Source: Hydra vulgaris (lineage: Eukaryota > Cnidaria > Hydrozoa > Anthoathecata > Hydridae). From it: 64,000 bases of DNA. The DNA is taken from contig NC_088922.1 of NCBI RefSeq assembly GCF_038396675.1, positions 63,070,001 through 63,134,000 on the forward strand, read 5' to 3'. Both the position numbers and the translations under genes were made by a program. The notes under the pieces are model-generated. The model did not search any database. It worked only from the letters and a program-made list of their open reading frames with translations, and was not told where the DNA came from. Positions 1-13,100 of this stretch are shown here, piece by piece (within the stretch, counting starts at the first letter, position 1; every line of letters begins with the position of its first letter).

Positions 1-1707
1 GAGAAATGGCAGTTATCAATTATCTCCAGCTTAATTATAGCGTTTTGAAAATTGTTGTTTATTTTCAAACAGTAGCGATATTATTTCACAAAATAAATAG
101 TATGATCAAAATATATTTTTTTAATTTATTCAGGCAGCCTAAAATATGATTAAAATATTTTTGTTATAAATGTTTTTTAAGAAAATCATAATAGTATACT
201 TATTGCCTTAAGTCTCAGCTTTTAATTGCTAAAACAAAGAAAAAGAAAAAATCCCCATAATTAAACTAAAATCAGTAAAAATATCAAGATGACATACTGT
301 TTTTATTAATAATTTACTTCATGTACTATTTGACCTTGTGTTTCTGAAAAAACGACACAGGTGGCATTTATATTAATTGAGATAATTGAGTATTCCAAAT
401 ATGCTACACTTCCTATACACTAAAAACATAAAAGGATTTTGATTAAAATGCTTTGAATAAGAATATGAGAAAGAAGTCATAAGAATAATAAAAATGCCAA
501 AGTAGCAAAACTACATAAAAAATGGACCATCAATGACTGCAAATTTGTTCTAAAACTTTGGTTTCAAGAGAAGATTGTTATTCTGAAAATAAATTGTTGA
601 ATGTATGATAAAATAGTGTGTATTATTGACTGTAAAACATGGTAGATGTAGTGTTGATGTGTGGGGTTGTTTTTGTTGGAATGCCACAGGTGACATGTAA
701 AATGACATGTGAAAATATCATGACATAGAAAAATATCATCTGTGATGTGTCACCTAAATGAGGGAATAATGACAAAAGTAATTTTCTTAGACACTTACAA
801 AGTCATGCTTTACCTTCGGAAAATTGGTTTAATGGGAGTCATTTATTATTTTAGAAGAGTATGACTTAAAGCTAAAAGCCAAAACATATTCTTCAGAAAA
901 TTGTAAGTTAGTTGTAAGTTAAAATTGCAAGTTATTTGACTGAGTTTAAAAATGATCAAATATTGAATAGAATGATTTAGCCTTCCCAATCACATGATCT
1001 CTCTTGTATCAGATTGTTATGAGAGGAATTAAAGGTAATGTTGAAAACTAATGCCTAATGATGTAAACTTATTATGGCAAAAAATTGACTTCGACAAATC
1101 AGATAAGTCATTAAGTAGAAAGCCAAGAATATGTATTGCAGTTATTGTTGCTAAGGATGATTAATAGGCAAGTAAATTATAAACTTATGTAATGAGACTT
1201 TATAATAATTTTTATTATAAAGTCTCATTACAATAAAATAAAAAAATCAATATAATAAAAAAATTAATATTGTTTTAAAAGATCTCTAGTCAGAGTTGTA
1301 AACTTTTTTTGACAGAGCTCTGTCTATCAATAAAGGTTTACAACTCATTAACTAGAATTCAAAACTTTTCAAAAGTTGTTTTAGTTTTATTCTTAGAGTT
1401 GTGATCTAAGCAATCTAAAGAAATAAAAAGTTGAACTTTTTATTTGATATATAAGCATTTTTTATAAATTTTTTAACTTTTGTCATTTGTAACAATTTTT
1501 GACAAAATTTGATGTAAAAAACTCTAGTTCTTGTTACATACTTTGCTAAAAGCGTGTTTATTATGCAGGTGATCAAAATATCTTTGAATAGCAGTAAATT
1601 AAATAATATTACACAGTTGAGTTACGACTCTATTATATATATGTAATAACTGTTTTTAAAGTATTAAATTTTCCCATTTTGATTATTATTGTAAAAAGAT
1701 TATTAAT
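1..1707. other. AT-rich non-coding sequence
   Basis: No reading frame, repeat family or RNA gene could be recognised here. The only structure seen is the perfect hairpin at 1190-1230, listed separately. Confidence 0.5.
1190..1230. repeat. perfect 19-bp hairpin
   Basis: Two perfectly complementary 19-nt arms (1190-1208 and 1212-1230, starting TAATGAGACTTT) are separated by 3 nt. There is no T-run or gene next to it, so it is not a terminator. It belongs to the set of short-spacer hairpins seen across the window. Confidence 0.85.
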
Positions 1708-2059
1708 ACAAGTTTTTAAACAGCATGAATAAGATAAAAATAAGTTTTTAAATAGCATGGTCAAGGTAAAAAATATGTTTTTAAACAGTATGATTAAGAT
1801 AAAAAATAAGTTTTTAAACAGTATGGTTAAGGTAAAAAATAAGTTTTTAAACAGCATGATTAAGATAAAAAATAAGTTTTTAAACAGCATGATTAAGATA
1901 AAAAATAAGTTGTTAAACAGCATGATTGAGATAAAAAATAAGTTTTTAAGCAGCATGATTAAGATAAAAAATAAGTTTTTAAACAGCATGATTAAGATAA
2001 AAAATAAGTTTTTCAACAGCATGATTAAGATAAAAAATAAGTTTTTAAACAGCATGATA
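1708..2059. repeat. 33-bp minisatellite, about 10.6 copies
   Basis: A 33-bp unit (aagtttttaaacagcatgat plus taagataaaaaat) is repeated with small substitutions. Because 33 is a multiple of three the array is open in several frames on both strands and produces false low-complexity reading frames (KNKFLNSMIKI-like). These should not be taken as genes. The array resumes for about 1.5 copies at 3609-3660, on the far side of a LINE insertion. Confidence 0.9.
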
Positions 2060-3608
2060 ATAATAATAATAATGATAATAATAATAATAATAATAATAGT
2101 TAATGCTGATGAGATAAAGTGCCAGGAAATATCTATGATGGTATTTATTAATTAGTGTTCAGTTTTAAATAAAAAAGTGTTAATAATAAGCTTTCTTGAT
2201 TTTCGTCTTGTTTGCTATTGCTTTTAAATCGACCGGTTGCAAGTTTGATTTAAAGCTGTTAAGTGTAATTGATTGAATGACTTCTGCTGGTAGACTATTC
2301 CATCCATAAACAACTCTATTGCTGAAAAAATATTGCCTTTTCATACAATTTATAACCAATTTAGGTTTCAATCTACGTTTCGCTCCTCTAATGTTAGATG
2401 CTGCACCTGATGAGCAAATAGAGTTCATTGCTTGATTTTGTTTAATATTAATCTTTTCAATACCTTTAAATATCTTGAATTGCTGGATCGAGTCACCTCT
2501 TAGCCGCCGAGTCTCTAAAGTTGTCATATCCAAAATTTTTAATCTTTTTTTGTACTCAAGATGTCCTAGTTCCGGTATCATTTTGGTTGCTCTTCGTTGA
2601 ACTTTTTCTAGTTCATTAACATATTTTGTATAATACAGACTTCGTGCTTGAATCGAATACTCTAAATTCGGTCCAACATATGTACAATACAGTGTTTTTA
2701 TTAGATCTTTATCCTTGTACTTGAATGTATTATTTAGTAGTGAGAGCATACTATTTGCTTTACAGGCTGAATATTTTACTTGTTTGGCCCATTTCAAATC
2801 ACTTGATATATAAACACCAATGTCTTTTTTTAGTTTTGACTTTTCAATTTTTATTAATGTATTGTTATTAGTCATAAAATAAGAATATTCTTTATTATTT
2901 GAACCAAAGTGCATAATTTTACATTTTTCAAAATTTAATCCTAATTTCTTTTTTGTATACCATTCTTCAAGTTTATTAATATCATTTTGAAACAATAGTG
3001 AATCATTTTGAGAAGAAATAGGTGCAATTATCTTGTTATCATCAGCATATAAATGACATTCATTAATAAAATTTTCTGGTAAATTGTTTATAAATACCAG
3101 AAAAAGGAGAGGACCAAAACTTTGTACAACACATCTATCGGTGTTCCATTATGAAACGCATCCGTTAAAATATCTAGGTATTCTAATAGGTTTGTTGTAC
3201 AACTTTTGTCTTTCAATTATTTTTTATCAGGTATTGCATGATACAATCAGCTATTATTCTTTCCAATACTTTACATGGTATTGAAGTTAACGAGACTGGT
3301 CTGTAGTTTGATGCTTTTAATTTGCTTTCTTTTTTGAAAAGTGGCATAACATTTGCCTTTTTCCACATATCTGGTATAGTACCTGATTCAATTGGTTTTT
3401 TGAACATTAAATATAATGGGTATGATATTGAAGAGCATTCTTTTAAAGTATAAGGATGAACTAAATCAAAACCGACCGACTTATCAAGTGCTTCAAGTCT
3501 AGTTTTAACATCATTTTGTGTTATTAGAACTGTCTAATAACAAATTTGAAGGTATATTATGCAATTCAATAATGCTTGTATTATAGTCATTAACATACAC
3601 AGAGTGGA
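2057..3608 (-). mobile_element. 5'-truncated LINE (CR1/jockey-like)
   Basis: This is a minus-strand non-LTR retrotransposon fragment. Its 3' end is the (TTA)n-type tract at 2057-2100, the usual microsatellite tail of CR1/L2-like elements. Its 5' end lies near 3608, where the flanking minisatellite resumes. It encodes only reverse transcriptase and C-terminal sequence; the endonuclease is absent, as expected after 5' truncation. The central RT region is also deleted. The minisatellite on both sides shows the element landed inside the array. Confidence 0.8.
2180..3530 (-). pseudogene. LINE reverse transcriptase, internally deleted
   Basis: Reading on the minus strand, residues upstream of 3407 and down to 3213 give the RT start (SGTIPDMWKKANVMPLFKK, NYRPVSLT). 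A foreign or scrambled stretch follows (about 3121-3212). The frame then resumes with FGPLLFLVFINNLPENF and the catalytic box YADD near 3040-3050, and runs on into the thumb and C-terminal region (2995-2180), which ends KIKKAYY. Roughly 100 residues of palm sequence, including the first catalytic Asp region, are missing. The element cannot be active. Clade (CR1, L2 or jockey) is inferred only from motif style. Confidence 0.8.
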
Positions 3609-3660
3609 AATGATTAAGGTAAAAAATAAGTTTTTAAACAGCTTAATTAAGGTAAAAATA
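3609..3660. repeat. separated piece of the 33-bp minisatellite
   Basis: About 1.5 units of the same 33-bp repeat as 1708-2059 (aatgattaaggtaaaaaat, aagtttttaaacagc). It is cut off from the main array by the LINE at 2057-3608. Confidence 0.85.
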
Positions 3661-5055
3661 TGTTGATATGAGTAAGTTCTTTTGAAAGCAGGAACATTTT
3701 TAAATTGTTTAGTAAGTTTTTATATGTAAAAACAGCTGTTTCGGTTTCATAAATAAAATGAAATCTAAAAATAAATTATAACATAAATCAGATAAATCCA
3801 ATAACATAAATATGTAAAAAAAAATTTTAACAAATCGTTTTCTATATACATATTATATATATAATTTTCTATTAAAAAAATCTATTATAGCCATACATTT
3901 GCAAATTTTTATTGACTTTTTACAACTGAGCTAGTTTCATTATTTTTAATTAAAAGTCCATTATTTTTTAGGATATAAAAAATTGTTTGAAAAAATCATA
4001 AACCAAACATAAATCCACTTTGGCAATAAAATGCTAACCTAATGGTTCTAAAGTTTTAGAATTAGTAACAAAAAGTCTTTTGGTGTCAAAGTTTGATTTC
4101 AAATAGGCCATTAAGAGACAGGTTATAATGTCTTTATTGTACTAATGTTGTTTTTTTATGAATACACAGGTTTTTTAAATTAAACTTTAAATAGAATTAA
4201 AAAACTTTGTCACAAATTGGAAATTTAAAAATTTTTAAGTTTGTCACAAATTGGAAATGAGTAAAAAAAAAACGCAAGTTATGTTTGGTTTAAATTGGTG
4301 AAGATTTTAAATATTGTTCATTAAAAAACTCACCTATTTTTAATAATGGTTGTCTGCATCATCAGTGAAATTATGGATCTTCTGAACTTATTGATATTTA
4401 TCTTTTAGAATAAGTATGATTTTTGAAACATAATTAAATGCCTGACTTAATATTGTGAGGCAGATTATATAACACAGTAGTGTATTTTTTCATTAAATTT
4501 TTCTCCAAAAATGTTTCAAAGTTAATAAACACTGTTTGAATAGGATTTTTTTTAACCAAATAATATAAGTTGTTTGTTAACTTTACAAGAAATTCATCAA
4601 GGCATTTACCTACTGTTTCTAAGGAGCACCTTTGCCAGTTTTCTATCATTGTTTATAAGTTATTTTATATTATTAAGTCCCTACCAAATTCATTTTTTAT
4701 CATATGATTTTTTTGTCCATGAAAAAAAGCTTCATTGACTATGCTCTAAAGTAACAGTTTGCAGCTTTCTATTAACAATCTTTGAATGAATTGAGAGAGG
4801 GTCATAATATGCTCTATGTTATGTTGAATAGTGTTCAATAATTTTGTTTACTATGAGTACAAATTGTAGTCAGAATAATATTTGTTATTTTACTTTTTGA
4901 AGTTAGAAGAATGTCTTTATTTAATATTTCCAAATTTTTGACTGGCAGTACTTATTTTTATAACAATCTAATTTAGGTTCAATGTATATTTGGGTGGCCA
5001 TTTAAACAACTCTTTTTCAATGTCTGTTTTTGTTTCAACCCTCTAAATATTTTCT
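3661..5055. other. AT-rich non-coding sequence
   Basis: No gene, repeat family or inverted termini could be recognised. The short open frame at 4434-4649 (-) has no recognisable family features and is treated as chance. Confidence 0.4.
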
Positions 5056-5077
5056 ATATAATAAAATAATACTAGAA

Positions 5078-6857
5078 TTAAAAAAATATTTTTAGGGGCA
5101 GCTCAAGACCCTTAAACATGAGACGGATCCCTATAATATTCAAAAAATTAGTTCTCAAAAAGGGATGACACTTAATTGAATGACGAGTAACACAAGAATG
5201 AATTTTAGTAGATGGCACAAGAGACGCTAGCTCTTTAGAGCAGTGCCCAATATAGTATTTGTAGAAAAGAGAAAGAGAAGCAACATTACGATGATGTGAC
5301 AATGGTTGGAGGTTGGCTGCAAGAGCAGGTTTAACTATGTTTACAATGCGTTTTTGCACCTTGTATAAAAGAGAAAGGGCGTCATTAGAAGGACCGCCCC
5401 AGATATGGCAACAGTATTTTAGATTTACAGAGATAGAGAATAGAATCCGAAGTAAGAAAGTGACGAGCTCGATAAAGAACCTAAGAAGATGCTAATTTTG
5501 CAACTGATTTGATATATGGTTTCCAAAAAAGATTGGAACTAAGAGTTAATCCTAGAAGATAAAGAGTAGATGACTCATCGAGTACATCACTGTTCATAAA
5601 TATAGGAAGATCTAATTTATTGCGAAAACAATTGGCTGAAAAAAATTTAGTTTTATCTGAATTAAAGTTCACCAGCCACTGTGAGCCCCATGCTGTAGCA
5701 GAAGTGAGATCCTTTTCAAGCTCAAATGCTCCCTCCAAGCAATCAGAGGGTGTTGGTTTCTTATCACGACAAGAATAAATAGTAGTATCATCAGCAAACA
5801 ATGCCACTATAGATGTGAAAATATCTGGAAGATTGTTAATGTAAATTAAAAAAAATATAGGGCCAAAGATAGAACCTTTAGGAACTCCTGAAGGTACAGA
5901 ATAAGAAGAAGTGTGCTGTCCATTGGGGACAACTTTTATACTACGATTGGAAAGGAAGGATTCAATAATCTTAAAGATGTTGCCAGATACACCAAAAGAA
6001 GTAAGCTTATGGAGAAGACCAGCATGCCAAACTTTATCGAAAGCTTTTGAAATGTCAAGAGCGATGGCCTTAACCTCTCCACCTTTATCTAATGCACGAT
6101 AAAACCTATCGGTTATTACTGTTAGCAAATCAGCTGTAGAACGAGAAGATCGAAATCCATATTGATGGTCAGAAAGTTAGTTATTAGATTCAAGATGAGA
6201 AATTAAGTGTTTGTTAATTAAAGATTCAAAAACCTTGCTTATGATAGGAAGAAGACTAATGGGACGGTAGTTAGACGAATCAGATTGCTGTCCAGAATTT
6301 TTGAAGATAGGGATAACAGATGTCGCTTTCCAGCAGGCTGGAAAACAAGACTCTGATAAGCACTTGTTGAAATCACTTTAGATATAGAAGCTGGAGTGAT
6401 ATGAATGTCAAGCAATGGATCAACCTGTTTGTTGGCAATATCAGGTAGAACGCAACTAGTGGAATTAAGAGATGATATTGATGAAAAGTTTTTAGTAAAC
6501 AATTCAACTTTGTCTTTAGGTGAGGTGACAAAGTCTGAACTATACAAGAGAGGTGGAGTTAAAGATTTGCCCTTATTATTGATATTATTAAAGATTCTCT
6601 AGAAGTCACGAGAGCCTAATTTTTGAGATGATATACGAGATTTCATGACCTAAGAATAGTGGGTTTTGGCGTTAGACAAAATTTTTTACAATTGTTTCTA
6701 GCAGTAATAAACAGACGTCTGTTTTCTGGAGAATTGTTTTGCTGATAAATATGGAAGTAACGGTTTCGATTGGCAATCGCAGCAGCACTGCATGAGGAAA
6801 ACCATGGAGGAGAGTGAGGCTTGTCCTGGAATCGTCAAGAGGGAACAAAAGATTCAA
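5078..6857 (-). pseudogene. LINE linker and reverse transcriptase, frameshifted
   Basis: Successive pieces on the minus strand read from a linker (6857-6672, 6547-6239) into RT (6128-5481). Visible RT motifs are ALDISKAFDKVWHAGLL (first catalytic Asp), SGVPKGSIFGPIFFLIYINNLP, and LFADDTTIYSC (catalytic FADD). A C-terminal piece (5359-5078) begins MQKRIVNIVKPALAANLQP and ends LPLKIFF. At least three frame changes separate the pieces. The catalytic residues survive, so decay is moderate. Confidence 0.85.
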
Positions 6858-7153
6858 TGCCAGCCTGAATCCAAGAAGTTATGTAAGAAGCACATTTGTC
6901 GACAGGAAGACAAAAGATTTCTACCCAAGGCCCATCACAAAGAATATCATGGAAAGAATCCCAGTCAGCTTTACTGTAATTGTAAAAGGTTCAATAATAG
7001 GGGGATTCAGTTGATGAAGAAGAATGAGATATTAGTTTTAAAGAGATTAAACTGTGATCAGAAGCACCTAATGGTGAATGTGGAGAAACTGAGCACTGAC
7101 TAGGATCAGAAACAAGACATTAGTCGAGTAGAGAAGGTAAATGATTCGGGTTG

Positions 7154-7888
7154 TCAGGTTAGCGAGTTGGAAAGTTGACTATTTGAGTTAGGGATTGAGA
7201 AAAGGAAAAAGTTGCGAGCTTTAATGCCTGCCGAATCACTGACACTAGAGCCAAGCCATTCACTGACACTAGAGCCAAGCCATTCACTGACACTAGAGCC
7301 AAGCCAGTGGTGAGCATTCAAGTCACCGACAAAAACTATATTAGCTGATGGATAAAGAGAGAGGGCTTGGTCAATATGATCAGAAATAACATCAAAAAGA
7401 GTGCAATCTTGAGATGAAGGAAAGCGATATAGAACAAAGAGAAAGGCAATAGAGTGAAGTGATGCTAAACGAAAGCACATGAAAGAATAGTCTGTGGATT
7501 CAAATCTAGTTTCACAACAAATGAGTGAATTCTTATGAATGTAAATGCCTAGGCCAAGCATGTGACTACTGGAGTCTTTACGAATTAAAGGAAGATAACC
7601 ATCAACACTAAGATCACAAGATGAGACAGCTAAACTTAAATTTGTCTCACAAAGAGCAAGTAGGTCTGGTGAACTTTGCAAGAGATAAGACTCAACAGAA
7701 GAAAAGTTACTTCGAAGACTACGAATATTAGTGAATGATAGGTTTAGAGAACTTGGTGATGATGATGGTTTTTTGTGTTTTATAGTTTTTGTGACTTTAT
7801 TCATTTTTAAATTAGATTGAAGGCAAAGGCTAACTAGGCTAACAAAGTTTCTTTGAGAAATTGTCCTATGTCGTTTTACAATGCACAT
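7154..7888 (-). pseudogene. LINE apurinic-like endonuclease domain
   Basis: The N-terminal half shows endonuclease hallmarks: a start NLSFTNIRSLRSN (Asn at the usual first active-site position), then LLALCETNL (metal-binding Glu), then VFVGDLNAHH (catalytic Asp/Asn). The Met at 7888 precedes a basic, Ser-rich leader. Just after the GDLN motif the block WLGSSVSE is present three times, the product of a 24-bp tandem repeat. Sequence after NSQLSNSLT shifts frame, so the SDH end of the domain is not contiguous. Confidence 0.85.
7237..7308. repeat. three 24-bp tandem copies inside the LINE endonuclease
   Basis: The unit cactgacactagagccaagc plus catt occurs three times head to tail. It keeps frame and inserts two extra WLGSSVSE blocks in the endonuclease. 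Confidence 0.9.
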
Positions 7889-7912
7889 GTTGCTATAAAT
7901 TAATCAATTTTA

Positions 7913-10125
7913 TTCAATTCATCAAAACTTGTATGTTACAAATATATTTTACATGTTACATATGAACGCATCTTATGTGTTACATATGTAAATATAATTT
8001 TAGACTTTAACTTACCAAAATTTTTTGTTTTTCCCACAAAAATTCAAAAAAATACTAAATAAAGTTTTTGTGCCATTTATTTTTTGCTTCCAATATAACA
8101 CCTGTGTGCTTTTAATAAAAAACAATAATCCTTTGGTAAAATCATGCACAAATACATATAAAGATCTTCATAATAGTAGTACTCTTTGATGTACATTTAC
8201 ATTTTTTACAGTTTTAAAAAAACATGAGAAAACGAATAAGTTAAAAAAAAAAGCTTTAAAAAAATGCTTGTGCCATTTATTTTTTTGCCTACTGTATAAC
8301 CACAATTAAGTAGCCTTCTCATCTGCAGTGGCTTTTTTGGCCTTGGGGAAGTGAATTAACAAAAAGTATATATATATATATTATTTCATAATGATTATAT
8401 TTATAAATAAATAACTTGACAATTGATATATATTTCAAATTTGAAACTCATTTATATTTTTTTAAAATTTTTACAAATGATTTTTTTAACAAAATTTAAA
8501 ATTATTGTTATAATGATTTATCTTGTTCTACTTGGTGATATACATAGTACTCAATTGGATCATCTACTATAAAATAGAATTTAAATTAATAAAACTTTTG
8601 ATACGAGAATTTTATTTTTAAGTCTATATGAGTTCTAAATTGTAACAAGTTGCTTATATTTTGTCCATCTATTGCAAACAATCGAAATCAGAAAACTTGT
8701 AAAAACTTGTTGATGAATAGCCAAACACAGTTGGCTTCATTTTGTTAGTTTTTGCATTTCTCATATTTTTCCAAAAGTTATGGAGGTTATAATTTTTTCT
8801 TATAAACTTCAAAGTATTAAAAACCACTATTTTAAAGACAGAACTATTCAGAAAATGGAACAAATGAGACACTTATTGTAAGTTACAAAAAAGTTATAAT
8901 GCTTTAAAACAGTCTATTTTTACAAAGGTTGCCATGTGCAAGTATATGAAAAGAAAAGGTGAAAGCTTTGTTTTCTGGAGGAAGCATATACACTTCTGAC
9001 ATGGCACCGTAGACACAATACTATCGAACTAATTAAAATATTTTGCAAATACAGAGTTAAATTAAATTTGCAAAATTGTTCTAATTAACTTTTGTATTTT
9101 TTGAAATTTTCTATTTGTAATTTAACATAATATCCATCTTAACATTAATAGGTTTTAATAGATAGCTGACTAAAATATAAAACTTGTCAGAAAGTTGACT
9201 AGAAATAAAATTTAATTTTGTAGCAATACCCAATTATAAAACTTATATGGTAAGTAAAAACTGGACAGAGATAAAAAAGTTCTTTATGATGATCCAGATT
9301 TTTTTACTTTTTTTTTTTTTTTGCAACTAAACCTATAGCTGCAGCTCTGGATTCATTTCCTAATTAAAAGCAACAGCCATAACATTTAGATCTTGGTTTA
9401 CAATTTGGAATTCTGATCAAGAATAATATCATTGACTAAATCCAGTGCAGCGTATTATAATGAATGTAAGTTGCATAATTTTATGTGCCGAACATCTTTC
9501 AACAAATAGTTGTTTGAGCACATTTTTTATAAACCTGAAGTTCTTTTTTCACTTTGTATAAGCCCATGACATATGATGTTATAGCAAGTTTTATTATTAG
9601 TAAATTATAATTGTTGTTTCATGTTACTTGATTCAAAATTACTGTTTCACATTAAGATTGATATTCTTATCAGTTTAGTCTTTTTAATCTAATTTAATTA
9701 ATTCTAGTTTAATCTTTCGTTTTAAATCACAATAATGTTTTTATAACTAACTTTATTCTTAAGCAACTTTATTTATGAACAACTTTTTATATTGTTTGTT
9801 ATAATATTATTAGATTTAGTTTAGTATTTATTCTGTTAAATATTGACAAATATATTTATTATTATCGTTTTTACAATTAGTGTTTAGTGTCACTATCTTT
9901 ATCAGTTAAATATTTTAAATCATCCTTGGTAATCGTTTTTTTATTATAGCCATTGTTATTTGTGTTTGTTTTATTTTGATTACAAACTTATTTTCCATGT
10001 ATTTTATTGTAAGTGAAAGTAAATATTGAAATTGTTTTTATGGTAAAAGTTAAAACTGTTTTTAACTATTTTCCTAAAAATTGTTTTTTCAATGGTTTTA
10101 TACAACTTTTTGGGTTTTCTTTAAG
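7913..10125. other. AT-rich non-coding sequence upstream of the coiled-coil gene
   Basis: No coding exon could be supported. A short TA run is at about 8361-8375 and T/A homopolymers are common. Any 5' exon and promoter of the gene starting at 10126 may be hidden here. Confidence 0.4.
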
Positions 10126-13100
10126 AATTTATTACTAACAAAAGAGCAGAACATACGCATTCAGGAAGTAGTGAACCAAGCTCTTATAATTTCCAAAGAA
10201 GAAGATGCAACTGATCATATATCATTTACAAAGGTTGAGGAAGCTCTTGCTGATAAATTCAATGCTATCCAAATTAGCATAAATGATTTAGAAGGTAAAT
10301 TTTTATGGTTTAAGTTAGGGGATATGAAAACAGTCTTTTTTTTAAGTACAGTATAATGATCAGTTTTAATGTCTGCAACTATGAAAGTGAAAATTTGAAT
10401 TATTTTATTATTATTATATCAACAAAGCTAAATAAAAGAGAATTCTTAGATGCGTTTTAAACACAGCATTTGTTTGTATGTCTTTTAAAAACAGCATTTT
10501 GTTTGTTTGTGTTTTAAAAGCAGCATTTGTTTGTGCTTTTAAAAAACAGCACCTGTTTGTTTTAAAAACAGCATTTTATTTGTTTTCAACATATTATTGG
10601 TTTGCTTTTGTTTTAAATACAGCATATGTTTGTTTGTGTTTTTTGTTAAAAGATAATTTTATACCTAGTTATTTTTTAACACTTTTTACTATGACTTATC
10701 ACTAAGTTCATATTATTTGTTATTTTTTATTGTCATTAACTAAATATGCAATAAATAATAACCGTATTTGAGTTTATTGCAGAATATCGTTCAAGGCTGT
10801 TTTCACATCAATGATTTTGTCAGAAATTGTCAACAATAATGAGGGCCAAGAGTGAATAGAATTGCGATAGAAAGTGGTATCAAATCAAATTTTTCGTTAC
10901 TTTTTTAAGCAATTCTATTCATTTAAGCCCTCATTCTTGTTGACAATTTGCAACATAATCATTGATGTGAAAAACAGCCTCTCACCATATTCTGCAATAA
11001 ATGCAAATATGAAGTTAAACTATATTTTAATATGTTAATTATTAAATAATTATAATATTACAATACTTAAATAAAGTTCAATCTTAAGTTATTTTTCTTA
11101 TTGTACATTTACAACTTCTTAGGTTGTCAGTCACCAAGATTTTAGCAGCCATTATATCAAAAGTTTTTTAAGTTAGTTTTTTTGCAACCCAATATCTTTC
11201 AAAGTGTTTCAAAAATAAAATTAAAACATGGCACAACTGAGATGAAAAATGAACATTCTTTTGAGTTTTAAAAATTCATGCACTAAACACGTATGTTTTA
11301 CTAAACTTTTCAGAAAAAAATTTTTTTCAGAAATGGGTAGAGAAATAGTGAAAATTGAAAAAATGATAAATGAGTTTACGAATGATCTTGAGCAGTTGAA
11401 AAACTATCAGGTTTTGTTTTTAATACAACTTTTTTTTTTTTTTTTCTTATTACACTGACGTGAAAAAATATCTTAAAATTATTTTAAGGCATATGGAAAA
11501 CTTAAGGATCAAGCACGCATTGATGATTTGCTCCATGAAATAGAAGATATGGAAGCATCATATAAAGAAATTGAAAATTTTTTCCAACAGAGCTTTTCTT
11601 CATACAAAAATGTTGTTATGAAGCAAAATGATGAAAGTTTAACACGACACAAAAAACTGGCTTCAGAAGTAATTTCTTATTAGTATTTCAGTTTTACAAA
11701 ATATTTTGCTATTAGTTAAACAATATGCAGAACTTTAACATTTTTTTACTTGTTACTAGCCCAATTAGGAAATTGTAGTCTATAACCTGCATATTATCTC
11801 TAGTCATATAGATATGATCCCTAATTAAAGTTTCAAGATTTTTTGTGATCCCTAATTAAAATCTCTAGTTTTTTTGCGATCCCTAATAAGTTCCCTAAGT
11901 GTTTTGCAGTCCCTATTTAAATTCTGTAGGTTTTTTGTTTAACACCCTAATTATAATGATGAAAAAAAACATACTTAAATATTCAAAATCATGCAATAAA
12001 AATATGGTAAAAAATAATAGTCGAAACATACTGTTTTTACAATAGAATTACATTTTTAATGAAGTTCAATTTTTTGCAACCATTAATTGTTTAACTCTTT
12101 TCCTCCTGATTATTTTTTGTGCAAAGTGTAAGAGTTGAAGAACAAAATAATTTATTTCGTATTATTGTGACTTATTCAAGGTTTGGTTGAGGAGCTTTTA
12201 TTAACTTAATCACATTTATTTGTTGCAAAAGTAAAAAAAAATTAAAGGACCCAAGATTAATTGTTAAGTGGAGATAAATTTGCCAAATTATTTCTAATCT
12301 AATAATTATATTTTTACTCGCGTGATTTTGAGCTAATATTTTGTTTTTGTTTTTTTCCCAGGCTTTTAATTCTATATTTTTACGAATAATTTTGACATTA
12401 GTATGAAGTTAAAAAAGTTTAAAGTTTGAACTATTTCATAAAGTTATCTTCATCATTAAAAATTGATTATACATGCACCTGCATTTCTGCATTCAGATTT
12501 TACTTATCTAATATAAATAATCAAAATAAAAAAAGGGAAATGTCAACAAACTTTAATACAAAAATTACTTATTACAATCCATACACAAACTTCAATGTTA
12601 GAGAGTAGCTCTGGTTTAAATTAATATAAAATTGTAATTGTGTAATATTTCTTTCAAACGTTGTTTATGTCACTCAAGATAAATATGTAAGCTTTATTAA
12701 AATTATATAAAATATAAATATTAATTTATATAAAATATAAATATAAAATTTATATAAAAACATTTATTTAAATTTTTAAATGCAATATTTAATTATTTTT
12801 TAAATATAAAAGGTATTATTTTAGCAAGTGTTCAGTGATTTAGAAAAATACGATGTATTGGAATTTCTTGATAATAAATGGCTTTTAAAAGAGGTAAGAA
12901 CAATTATACTTGAAAGGAGTTACAAAATATTATTTAATTAAATTATATTTTATAATTTTAATGAATGTTAAGTTACATGGATCAATAAGTAAACTGTATC
13001 ATTTACTAGCAAACATTTTTTTAAAAACCTAAGGTTTGCGGAGCTGCTCAACCTGTCCCAGCGGGGTAAGTTGAGCAATAGTGTAGGGTAAGTTGAGCAA

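Larger units (their letters stand above)
5056..7912 (-). mobile_element. nearly full-length LINE, decayed (family B)
   Basis: A minus-strand non-LTR retrotransposon with an apurinic-type endonuclease at its 5' side (7888-7154) and a reverse transcriptase toward its 3' side (about 6550-5078). Length is close to that expected for a one-ORF CR1/jockey-type element. The frame is broken by several shifts and stops. Two other pieces of the same family are in the window: a decayed endonuclease fragment at 29126-29830 (-) and a 3' fragment at 61866-62100 (+), both recognised by aligned sequence. Confidence 0.85.

Noticed and set aside
1633..2155. Open frames of 130-140 codons on both strands
   Set aside because: They are the 33-bp minisatellite read in different frames; composition and periodicity explain them.
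6792..7103. A 103-codon + strand frame
   Set aside because: Shadow of the LINE linker on the opposite strand; Lys/Cys content comes from the antisense.
8855..8887. First exon of the coiled-coil gene (ATG GAA CAA ATG then a GTAAGT donor)
   Set aside because: Attractive donor, but its phase (two bases over) does not fit the phase-0 start of the exon at 10126.
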